Assembly (NCBI RefSeq): GCF_963675165.1
Contig: NC_087393.1
Span: 3,043,502 to 3,107,501, forward strand
Direction: 5' to 3'
DNA from: Halichondria panicea
Lineage: Eukaryota; Porifera; Demospongiae; Suberitida; Halichondriidae
DNA: 64,000 nucleotides
Positions 54,086 to 64,000 of this stretch are shown piece by piece. The translations under genes and the position numbers were made by a program. How positions within the stretch are numbered: the first letter of the stretch is position 1; each line of letters begins with the position of its first letter. The notes under the pieces are model-generated. The model searched no databases. It saw only the letters and a list, made by a program, of their open reading frames with translations, and had not been told where the DNA came from.

Positions 54086-55200
54086 GTATAATGTATAATG
54101 CCTGGATAGTTCCACTATCCGTCCACTAATCCTTAGATTTTCTTTTCCTCCTTTCGTCATTCACTTACTAAGTATTATATTATTTTGTTGTAGAAGAAAG
54201 CTTGGACCACGATGAACTTGCTGTATATTTTATTGAAATTAACTGCATGTATATTATAATTATACAGTTGTGATTGTAAGTGACCAAAAGCTTATAATTA
54301 TACCTCCAACAATCATTCAATGAGCTGAAGACACACGACGTAGCAAGCATAATATATAGTTATATAGTTACATAATACCTTCACAAACCTTTCTATTATG
54401 TGATCGATATCACCAGTGAATAATTATGTTGTGCAACCACTTGTACCGAGTGAAGTCAATCGCCTATAAGAAACAGTGCTGAAATAACACATTTCTGCAA
54501 TAATATACCACAATTCCGTTGCAAGAAATGGCTCTGAAACAACAAGTTTATGGAGCATTAAACTAAACTTTACACTACATACCAGAATTCTTCATATAAG
54601 AAATATCAACTGAAACAACATGTTTATGTACCACAAAACTACAATAAAACGTTGCAAGAAATGTCAGGATTCCAACTATACTGGAAACAATGCATCGTCA
54701 TATTTATTGAATACAAATTCTGAATTAAACTTGAATAGGCATTTCCAATAACATTTCCTGGCAGTAAATATTTTGGAAACACATGTTTTTTCCCTGTGAT
54801 ACATACTCTATCGCTACTTGTTTAAGTAAAAAAATTGACTTTGTACATATGCCATATTTGCAGTTCTCTTTCTGAAAGTGGCCATGGGCTAATTAGTTTA
54901 AAAACTTCATTTTGGATAGTATGAACATAACAGCAGTATGAACATAGTATGAACATAGTGTAAATTTTGGCATTGGAATGTGGCCTTAAGTGCGCAGAGT
55001 CAGGATAGGACAGCAATGGCGATGTCTCACAGCTAGTGTGAGTGTGATACCAGGTATCTCGCAGTATGGTACCTTCACTGTCAGACATCAACAAACTTTC
55101 ATCGTCGCCGGACAGTCCATCACCCGATGACACACTTTTGTCATCAGGAAGTTCATCTCCGTCATCGTTGGACAGTGACACACTTCCATCAGACGGTCGG
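54086..55200. other. No recognisable gene
   Basis: AT-rich. Short loosely repeated words (ttgcaagaaatg, gaaacaacat-tttatg near 54530-54660) occur. A stretch near 54850-54990 resembles the end of MITE family A (tttgcagttctctttctgaaagtggcc and gtaaattttggcattggaatgtggccttaa), so a decayed copy probably ends here. Confidence 0.45.
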
Positions 55201-55202
55201 CT

Positions 55203-55700
55203 CGGTGAACGATCTATGAAATTTACAAGCTCACATAAAGACTGTTCATTACTGCTAATTCTATTTTAGCTATACTATACTTACACTACTGATATTCTAG
55301 CTATACTATACTACTCACACAGTGAGCCCTCTCCTGGTCTTTCACCGTCCTAGTCCATAGCACTAGGTCCATGTCATGCATGTCCTCAGTCCCAGACAGT
55401 TCACCAGCGTCTGGCATAAAGCCCTTTGGGAGGTATCCTACTCGCACTGTCATCACCAGAGAGTTCTAAAGAGATACCTGGTGACAATAGGGCTGATGGT
55501 TATACAATGTATACCAGAGGCGATGGTACACTTTATCAAAACAACCAAACGATACCCACGATGTATTGGGTGGTAATGGAAAGCATCGTTATAATAATAT
55601 AGTGCTTAGTCAAGCCATGATAGATGGGCTGATCAGGATTTTATCTCACCGCTGGCCGGGCATTTAAAATGATAAAAATGGGTGGGCGTAATAACCATGG
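55203..55700. repeat. Dispersed repeat D (partner 25471-25960)
   Basis: See the partner. The end of this copy (gtgggcgtaataaccatgg, about 55681-55699) is the empty target of MITE E. Confidence 0.7.
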
Positions 55701-55814
55701 TTGCTATGGCAACACATGTTGCACCATTTTTCCTTGTTGTGGATGGGTGTGCACACACCGTTATCGGTGGTAGCACTTGCTAACCATTAGAGTTATTCCG
55801 TAGGACACAAGTGT

Positions 55815-56000
55815 ATGGTGTGTGTGTGTGTGTGTTGTGTGTGTGGGAGGGGGTGATCGCCGTGTGTGTGTGTATGTGTGGAGGGGGGTGTGCACATACA
55901 GAGTGTGTATGTGTGGAAGCCGTGTGTGGGGGGGTGTGCACGCCCTGTGTGTGTGGGTGTGCAGTGTGTGTGGGGGGTGGGGTGTGCATGCCGTGTGTGG
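55815..56000. repeat. GT-rich microsatellite/minisatellite next to gap
   Basis: Runs of gtgtgtgtgtg interspersed with gggggtgtgca and gccgtgtg units at roughly 40-50 base intervals. It abuts the gap, which suggests the assembly failed in this repeat. Confidence 0.9.
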
Positions 56001-56200
56001 NNNNNNNNNNNNNNNNNNNNNNNNNNNNNNNNNNNNNNNNNNNNNNNNNNNNNNNNNNNNNNNNNNNNNNNNNNNNNNNNNNNNNNNNNNNNNNNNNNNN
56101 NNNNNNNNNNNNNNNNNNNNNNNNNNNNNNNNNNNNNNNNNNNNNNNNNNNNNNNNNNNNNNNNNNNNNNNNNNNNNNNNNNNNNNNNNNNNNNNNNNNN
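56001..56200. other. Assembly gap (200 N)
   Basis: Exactly 200 undetermined bases, a round number that suggests an estimated or default gap size. Confidence 0.95.
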
Positions 56201-59200
56201 CCTGGTATCCCTGGTCCCCCTAGTTGACTCAAGTGTTTCTGTTAACAGTGAAACTCTAAATATGAATGAGGTGAACAATTATCAGAAGTTCATTATAGTG
56301 AATTCTATCAGTACCCTATTACCTTTTCCAGGAGGAAAGAGAGCTCTCTTTGATGACAGCTCAGTTTGAAGACTTTGTCATACAGTTCTTGGATAGGTTT
56401 GTAATGTTTTATGTGTAATTCTAACGTGTGATTCTGATCATCTTTTTGCAGGTGTTTCGGAATAATTGATGACACTCGGTTAGAGCAGGTGGCACCTCTA
56501 GATAGACTGGTCTCCACCAGTCGAAGTTTTAACCATGAGGCCATCATGGGTCTTGGTCTGTCTGGCTCCATGCAGATTGTTCTCAATCAGTGCTCTCCCC
56601 AGATCTTTCAGGTACGTTGACTCATTGATGTTTATGTACACATACTATTTATGTCCTCCTGTTAGATATTCTCAGTGTTCTCACCAGAAATTGTTTAAGG
56701 CTAGGGGCTAAGTAAATAGTTAGACGGCGTGCTTCCACTCCGAGGTAGTATGCCGGCCTACTTCCTATACTTTTACATAATTATAATCACGTGAAAGCTA
56801 AATAGTACGTGTTTATAAGCATTTAATTTAGATCATACCACCTGCCAACGCTGCTATCATGCAGTATTTAGTCTCTACCATAAGTGAATTAAAATGATTT
56901 TTGCAACGTAGCCATGCAATATCAGCATGTATATTGGGCAAAAAATTTTGTGTTTCTACAATAATTAGTTTTCTTTATTTTCAGGTTGCTGTGGAAAAGA
57001 TTCACCGATACGCCACTGGACACGTGTTTGAGTCTGAGGTTGCTGGGAAAATGTGTGCGGACATGTGCTCAGCAGCAGCTAAAGTAGATCCCGTGTCAAC
57101 CCTCAAGCTGTTTCTGCCGTATTGCATCCAATCTATTGAGACTGTTCTATCTGGTACGTCAGGGTATGGTTCTAACTACAATATAGTATTGTTAGTGCTA
57201 CGTACAGCTAGGTTCTAATCAACATTGGGAAAACGTTTTTTGAAATTTTGCCATTTACTGGCTAAAAAGAGAGGAGGTACAACACGGTTGAAAGGTCATA
57301 ATTAGTCACGTGGGCTTAATCATCATTTACATGTGTATGTTTCCATGTTTTCCATCGTGTCCCTGGGTTTTTGCACTACCACTAACTTCATCTGCTCACA
57401 AGAGAAATGAACTGATCGAGCTATCACCCCCAGACACCATGTATATGTATACACTTATAATTCCTGCAGGAAATCAGAGCAGGGAATGTTGGGAAATGAT
57501 CAACCATGCTAAAAGGATGCCAAAAGCCATAATATGGCTGCAAGCTAAATGAGAAACGTTGTGGCTTTGCAGCTCTTTTCTCCCTCTTGCATGCAGCTAC
57601 CAGTGCAGATCTAGAACTATACTAAGTAGAATAGCTAAGTTATATCACTAGATTTTGCTACGCAAGATAGTCTCCAACAGCCTTCAAGGTATAAGGCAAA
57701 ATTAGCCATAACTCGCCATAGCTTAGCAAAACTTGCTTCCACAAATTGCAATCCAAAATGAAAGCGCTGATGCCTCGGTGGAGATATGCCAAAGCTACGT
57801 AACTAATAGCTTTTATATACACATTATAATTATCATAATGAACATTTTGCATTAACTGCAAGCAGGCACAATCCAGGGAAACTCAAGAGTGGGTAATGAA
57901 TGACCAAGATTGTTGTTAAAAACGATCGATGCCAAAAGTTAAAGTCTAAAATTAATAGCTGCACCAGCAGAGCCTCTTCTCACTCTTGCAGCTACCAATG
58001 CTAGCGTTTTAGTGCAGAGCTAGCTATACTAAAGTAGAGTAGCAACATTTGGTGAACAAGTTTTGCTACGTACTCTTCTGAAAAGGCTGCAATGGCATTC
58101 CAAGTAAGCAAAACTAGGCATAACTCGAGAACGAAGCATTATTTGCAAATCCACGAATTAATATCCAAGAAACATGACTAGAAGTCTATAGAAACTCTTA
58201 CTTGCACTTCATTGATCCTTGAGCAGTTGTAGCAGTCTACACACACACAGACACACAAACACACTACCGTATACCTCGCTTGCGCATTGATCATGCATGT
58301 CCATTATTTCTCTGTTTTGACATGCTAACAACAGATCCTGAACAGTTTGAAGCAGAACACCCTGACCACGATCTACTATGGAGTCTTCAACTCCTGTCCA
58401 AGGTAGTATATGAATTTTCCCCTTCAGTTCCCTGATCATGATGTTTTTCATGTGGAAGATTTTGCAGAATGTCGGGAGTGCCATGCTTCCTTTTGCTGAC
58501 TCTCTGATAGCATGCTTGCAGAAGTGTGTGCATCTCAAGTCCAAGAGTGGCTCCAGTGATGCAGCAAAAGTGAGCCATTAGATCATGTTTGCCATAAATA
58601 CTGCTATCTGATTGGTTAGAGGAAGTGTTCTATCCAACTTAGAAAATCATGTACTTACTTAGCCTTGATTCCAGGCCGCACCGAAGGCCTAATTATGAAG
58701 GAGGCTAGTACTTACTGAGACAATCATGTAGCAAAGAACATTCAAATCTGATTGGCTAGAAACTCATGGTTGCTATGATCTAAAATGCTTAGACACTTCA
58801 GAAAATTTCCACATGATTTAGAAGCCCTCAGGGCTAGTAGAACCCTCACTACGTTCGGGATACTACAACCAGCCCTTTGGCTGTAGAAATTTCCTAAACA
58901 GTGTCTATTATTTATGTGCCTGTATAGTATAATTATGTCTTAGAACTTAACTACATGTTTCTTCACTATGTAACTACATGTACATATAATAGTGTCTGCA
59001 TTACTACTTTATATAAGTATATACTGCAGTATAATTCATTATCTGCATGGTTTGTCAACACGTGTAATTGTCCACTTGACACCTAATGTACATGTAAAAT
59101 ACTCCGCCAGTCTCTCACCAATATGCTGGTGAGTCTGACCATGACGTACCCTGTTGAGTCTTGCAGCACCTGTGTTGGATTCTCAGTGTCCCCTGATGAC

Positions 59201-62200
59201 CACAACTATATCAAGGTTAGGGTTTTCCCTGTTAAGTGAACAACTTATATATTTGTACCAATTGTAAGGATTGGGCTGCTCCTGGAGACATTGATAATGT
59301 GAAAATGAAGTGGCATGTCCCCACTTTGCAAGAGCTACAGTTGGCAGACACACTCCTCCATGCTTTTCTCAAGCCTGAAATTGAGCGATTGAAGTCGTTT
59401 GTGGCTGGCCAACAAGATATGGACAGGTTTATTGCTGCTGGCTTTAGATGGTTCATTTAGTAATGATGTATGTATGTGATTGTATAGAGACACTCTCCAT
59501 CAGAGTTTACACTTTGTAGCAGCACTCATTAATGGGGTGACTGCTTATCTTCCGGGATGCGAGGGGCAACAAGTTGAGGGATGGTGAGACTCCACTACTA
59601 TAATTATTTTTATCACCAAGAGAATGTACAACATTGTGGGGCGAGTGTGCGCAAATTATGTATCTGGGTTATAGATCTATGATTTCAATGCTAGCTAGCG
59701 AATAAAAAAAAAACTGGGCGCACAGCAGCTAACAGGAGGAGCAAGGTTATCAAAAGAACTCTTGAACCAAGATAACCTTGATTTGGTGAACCCAAGTACA
59801 AGCAGAACAATAAATTATTGATGAAAAACCAACTTCTAGCAAGTCAGCTGCTAAAAGTGTGCCTGTGACCTTCTGAGTTCCCATCTGATGCAAACGTCTC
59901 TGTGTCCCGTCTGAGCTGATATAATGTTATGGACTCAGTATACAAGCAGAGAACAATTGTTGATGAAAAACAACATTCTAGTAAGTCAGATGCTGTGAGC
60001 TGTTACAGGTAGCCTATGTGACCTCACAAGTGTCCATCTGAGCTGCTTTGACCTGCTTCCAGCGTGCCTATGTCGTTAAGATCGAACTCTGTGTCCCAAT
60101 CTCTTCAAGAGCTCTCTGCATTGCCTGGTTGTTTAATCACGTAGAAGTTGGTAAAGGATTATGAGTATCAAAACCAAATTATCGTGCCGGTCCATGACAT
60201 ACATATATATATATATACAGACAATCAGACAGAATTGCAACGTTGAAGACTAGGTATATCGATAGGGACTCGCTTCGCTCGCCCCAATTAGCTAACTTGT
60301 GTGTGCTGTACTTAGGTCACATTAATTGTTGCATCGTTTCAGCCCTGTCAGTGTGGTCGAGTTAAAAGATCATCATTTTCGGACATCAGCTCTGAGTAAA
60401 TTAATTGATTTTGCAATTTTTGCATCATAATTATCACTACTTTTACCTCAGTTTTGGGTGTACATGTGATGTAAGCACTCATTGTAGTCCTAATCATGTA
60501 TAGGTAAAACTCCACCGGAAGAGTTTCAAAGAGAAAGGCTCTTGTCATTCATCCACAAGCTCTCCAGTAAGATTTCCATTTATGGGTTTTGTATAGTTGA
60601 CCATAAAAAGTGGTTAACGGGAGTAAAGGGGAAGAGTACTTGGTTTGGTATAGGCAGTGCTATATACTGATTGCAGGTACTGGTATATATATTGTTTTTG
60701 TTAGAAATCAATGTTCATGCTCCAATATGCCATGTGCTATGTGCTTATCCCAGTTGTTGATGCTCCCACTGCTCCGGTTTGCCTTTGCTTTTAAGCCATG
60801 CCCTCTTGTATGGTTTAATTAGGAAGTTATTAATTAGGCCCAAATTATTCGATCAGCGGTTATACACTCCTCTCCCCTCTATTGGCTAACGTTAATATTA
60901 ATTGTATCTCCTTGATCTCAACAGTTAATTGTAACCTTCTCAGGATATACATATACTTGTACGTGCTATTTACTTATTATTATTTTTCTTCTTTCTAGAT
61001 CATATTCTTTGTTTTTGTGATAACGACACAAAAAGCATGTTCACGCTCATCAAGGTGAGCCATTTTTGGTTGTTTATTGTACCCATAATCGAACTCGTCA
61101 TACTGGTAGGTTACTGGTACTTTGTTGTCCAACTTTGGAGTGATGAAAATTGAGTATGAGGGCAAGTAAGTAAATCACTTACTATCAGACGTGTGAACAT
61201 TTCATGATTTTTTCCACTCACACTAGATGTCATGCATTTGCATTGTCAAAATCATCCTTGATGGATCAGGTTGGTTGCATAAATAATTGTTAGACCCTAG
61301 TTTATAATATCTACATGGGGAAACATGGGAAAAGGTGCCTCAGAGGAGGTATTCTATTGGACTTAGTATACCTGCAACTTACTTAGTATCCCGTTGTCAA
61401 GCAAATAAACTTACAGACCCCCAGTGGGGTATATTTCTACATGTATCGGTCAAATCAGTTGAGAAAAAGCCATTTTGATCTAACACATGGTACGTACAGT
61501 TCAAAGGATGCTTTGGTGGATTATAACTACATCTATAAATTTACATTGGTGCAAAAAGTGGGTAAATGATCGATCATGATCGTTGCTAAAAAGCATAATA
61601 CACTTTATGTATTGATGTCAACACTTTCATAACTGCAGAAGCTTCAATTTTGTATTTTGTATTGTGTACAGCTGAGAGGGAGAAAAAATGGCCTGAGGAC
61701 CTTGATGATTGCCCGAGCACAGTTACAGCATGAGGTATAATAATTATTGTTATAATTATTGCAATTTCAAACATTAATTTTATCGATTGTACATGTAGCT
61801 TCGCCTGACAGAGCACACAATGAAAACCATGACTCTGACCCACCTAATTGCTCTCAGGGATCTGGTCAGATTCTCTGTATCTTCCTATGCTGAGGTACAG
61901 TGTGTACTAGCTATAAGCACTCTTCGCATATCTGCTATGTGTATAATGCTGTGTGCAAAATACTATGTGTAGGTCAGGATTAGAGCACAAAGGACGTTGT
62001 CAGAGAGTTTGGACACATATCTGTACTCTTCGAGATGCATCTTGCCTGACATTCTACCCATGCTCATTAAGAGTGACCAAGTTAGCCATGACCAATTTAA
62101 GGTTAGCTGTTATATACATGCATGTAATAGCTAGTGCACCACATACCACCGTAAGAGCTCACAGTCATGTCTAAGATCTCTCTCTTTTTATATGTTACAG

Positions 62201-62969
62201 TTGTCGATCCTCGTAATCATTGTTGTTCTGTAGGGTGCACTCCATGTTGTTATGCTACCATCCGTCATTGGTACCATCGTTCATGATTGGAAGATCCTCA
62301 GAGACACACTGCCAATCATTGTCAAGGTGTGTTAGTTAATACCCTCAATGTCATCAATAACTTGTGTAAATTCGTATGGTGTTTACCCTGTCGCAGGCGG
62401 ACCACTCCGAGAAACCATCTATTCTGAACTTGATGAGTACGCTTGTGAAGGCTTTAGTGCATGGATACGAGTACTTCACACTGAGTTTCCAGGTTTGCTA
62501 ATAGTATTTTGTATACATATGTGAATGTATATAAAAATAATAAAGATACCTGACGGTTGCCAAGAGAGAGCGGTAGCCTTGAGTGGGTCAGTTGTGTCTC
62601 TTGATGATAGACATTTGGGTCACCAAACAATGATTGCCACGTCTGCTCAGGCTATCAGGTGAACCAAACATCATAAAAAAAAATCATGTATGTTCGTTAT
62701 TACTGTACAGTATCTACAATGAGCTAATAGAAGAGCTCGTTCAACTCCAAAGTGAGAAATTGTGAGTCCATATATACTGTCACTTAACAACATTCAATGT
62801 GTGCAGTGGTTACAAGTATCATATCACTTTTCCATGTAGGCAATGGCGTCATTCTGAAATGGGTATTCGGTTCTTGGGCCTGCTGATTCGACATGATCAT
62901 CCTTTCCCAGTGTCAGGAGTGAAGCTTATCGTCAACTACCTAACTCATGACCTACTTTCTGTTCGAAAG
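56201..62969 (+). CDS. PSME4: Proteasome activator complex subunit 4 (PA200/Blm10), partial
   Basis: PA200/Blm10 is a large HEAT-repeat solenoid that caps the 20S proteasome. I place 22 exons, all with GT/AG introns and one frame: 56201-56270 (5' part in the gap), 56332-56396, 56452-56611, 56985-57153, 58335-58402, 58468-58569, 59111-59215, 59269-59426, 59488-59583, 60343-60395, 60504-60566, 60999-61054, 61110-61165, 61227-61269, 61672-61734, 61799-61894, 61973-62101, 62234-62326, 62397-62492, 62546-62658, 62711-62761 and 62840-62969. Diagnostic matches to the animal protein: SLVPLVDSS, AQFEDFVIQFLDRCFGII, VFESEVAGKMCADMC, LLWSLQLLS, MKWHVPTLQEL, HILCFCDNDTKSMF, MIARAQLQHELRL, DQFKGALHVV and LLSVRK. 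About 678 codons are covered, the middle to late part of a protein of about 1,800 residues. The N-terminal half and the last segment with the conserved C-terminus are not in view. Introns are mostly 50-450 bp, with one of 1.2 kb. Confidence 0.93.
57560..58110. repeat. Diverged duplication in PSME4 intron 4
   Basis: Two related stretches (about 57568-57700 and 57965-58110) share agctcttttctccctcttgc / agcctcttctcactcttgc, gcagctacca, agtgcagatctag / agtgcagagctag, actatactaa-gtagaatagc and ttttgctacg. It looks like an old direct duplication within the 1.2-kb intron. Confidence 0.65.
58660..58707. mobile_element. 48-bp minimal MITE B in PSME4 intron 6
   Basis: Starts TAGCCTTGATTCCAGGCCG and ends GAAGGAGGCTA, flanked by the 9-bp duplication GTACTTACT (58651-58659, 58708-58716). 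Almost the whole interior is missing, leaving little more than the two termini. The intact target duplication indicates that it inserted through the normal transposition reaction, or was deleted afterwards. Confidence 0.85.
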
Positions 62970-63655
62970 GTCAGAAGAGCAATACTAGTACTATAATTAT
63001 ACTACAGATTTAAGGCCAAACCAAATTAATTGATTATGTGTTCACGAATCGATCTTCCCAGGTCTCAAATTTGCCTTCCAAAAATTTTAATTAAGTGAGT
63101 GGATGAGGCTCATTCTGAGCATGTGCATTAAAACATTAATCAGTGTGGGATTTGATATTTTATACTATAAAGTATTGTGGTTTGTACACGTGTGCTAAGA
63201 AGAAATATTGGAAACTAACTTTAGAGAACTCGTAACCGTCGTCGGTTTCATAGCTGTAGATGGGCGTGGCCCGGCTAGCGAAGCTGATAGCCTGTTTCTA
63301 CACACAGCGTAATTAACACAAGCAAATATGCTCAGTTTGTGCAACTCACTTATATTTAAAGGTCTATAACTATTGTAGCAGTTATCCAGCATGCTCGCCC
63401 ATTTTAGCAATAAAAGACTATAAATAGCACCCACAGTACGCTTATAACTTTACTAGTTTTACTGGGTGTGGTCAGTAGCAAGTACTACACGTGGCTCACA
63501 GATTGGGCATGTTAGAAATTGCTGAAAGAGATGATGTCTCGAAGAAACACAACTTTCTTATTTTGAGTGAGTTACCTGGCAAAATAGCCTCGTTTATAAG
63601 GCGTAACACAGATAATTAACCCGAGGCGCGTCAGCAGCCACGGGTTATAGTAGTT
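62970..63655. other. PSME4 intron or downstream sequence
   Basis: I find no further PSME4 exon here, although the last exon ends at a GT donor, so the gene should continue. The sequence contains ggctgcta-type and gtttataaggcgtaacac-type repeat words. No other gene is visible. Confidence 0.5.
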
Positions 63656-63659
63656 GTTT

Positions 63660-63975
63660 GGTTTGTTTGTTTGTGACAGGTGAATCTACTCACCTGGATG
63701 CCACAGCACTGCGTTTACAGCATGGATAGCCTTCACACAACAAGTTATTAGTTTTAATAGTGGCAGAATTTGATGTTAAACCTTCATCGTCAAATAAAAA
63801 CTAGCAAAAGCTAAGAAGCTTATGACTGGGTCGATCTGCTTACCTGGATGCCTCTAGCACTGCGTTTACAGCATGGGTAGCTTCCACACAACAAGTTAGT
63901 ACTTTTAATAGTGGCAGCTTTCGGTGTTAAAGCTTCATTGTCTAATAAAAGCAAGCAAAATGTAGCTTGAACAGA
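63660..63975 (+). repeat. Diverged ~150-bp direct repeat
   Basis: Two units (about 63686-63815 and 63835-63965) share cacctggatgcc/tacctggatgcc, gcactgcgtttacagcatgg, cacacaacaagtta, cttttaatagtggcag and gtgttaaagcttcattgtc-type words. Confidence 0.85.
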
Positions 63976-64000
63976 ACTTGGCACATGCGTTATTTATCTG

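Noticed and set aside
55780-56369. Long open frames across the gap
   Set aside because: They exist only because N bases translate without stops and because GT repeats are open in several frames. Only the PSME4 part after 56200 is real.
58335-58569. PSME4 exon 6 starting at an earlier acceptor (after ccccttcag, near 58427)
   Set aside because: That start would put the exon out of frame with exon 5. The acceptor at 58467 keeps phase 0 and aligns with the family.
1-64000. tRNA or rRNA genes
   Set aside because: I looked for A/B-box spacing and rRNA core words and found none beyond the tRNA-complementary primer sites of the BEL copies. A covariance-model scan would be decisive.

Overview
The window is animal nuclear DNA. 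It has spliced genes with GT/AG introns, a TATA promoter, microsatellites, a 200-base assembly gap, and many class I and class II transposable elements. The element types (BEL/Pao, DIRS, a tnp2-like transposase, a Crypton-like recombinase, a RAG1-N-terminus-like transposase) together with short introns suggest a non-bilaterian invertebrate, most likely a demosponge. That assignment is inference from protein resemblance, not from a search.

Only one ordinary host gene is clear: a PA200/Blm10-type proteasome activator (PSME4) on the plus strand at 56201-62969. I can follow 22 exons in a single consistent frame (about 678 codons). Its N-terminal half should lie in or before the gap at 56001-56200, and its C-terminus should lie beyond the last exon seen. 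The second gene with intact exons is a Crypton-type tyrosine recombinase at about 34210-36269, with its own TATA box.

Layout: 0.9-1.6 kb holds two inverted halves of a DDE transposase. 3.56-6.99 kb is an internally deleted BEL/Pao retrotransposon. 8.6-9.5 kb is a minisatellite. 10.5-14.0 kb is a decayed intron-containing transposase with RAG1-N-terminal-like zinc motifs. 15.4-16.8 kb is a tnp2-like transposase pseudogene (minus). 25.1 kb is a short TIR element with a 9-bp target duplication. 30.4-31.1 kb is an IS630/Tc1-type transposase remnant (minus). 32.7-37.5 kb holds MITEs flanking the Crypton-like gene. 39.0-50.7 kb is a DIRS-type retrotransposon (minus) that was itself invaded: a TTAA-flanked MITE with a nearly complete BEL/Pao copy inside it, plus a second foldback MITE. 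51-55.7 kb is MITEs and dispersed repeats, some shared with 8.3, 25.5 and 26.4 kb. 56.2-63 kb is PSME4.

The insertion order is readable from target duplications: DIRS first, then MITE family A into it, then BEL into MITE A. In this answer MITE families are called A (TTAA-flanked, carries a CRE-like palindrome), B and E (9-bp target duplications) and G (long foldback). Many reading frames are broken by 5-20 bp perfect tandem duplications or by deletions between short direct repeats. This may be biology or an assembly artefact, and it affects how every pseudogene call here should be read.
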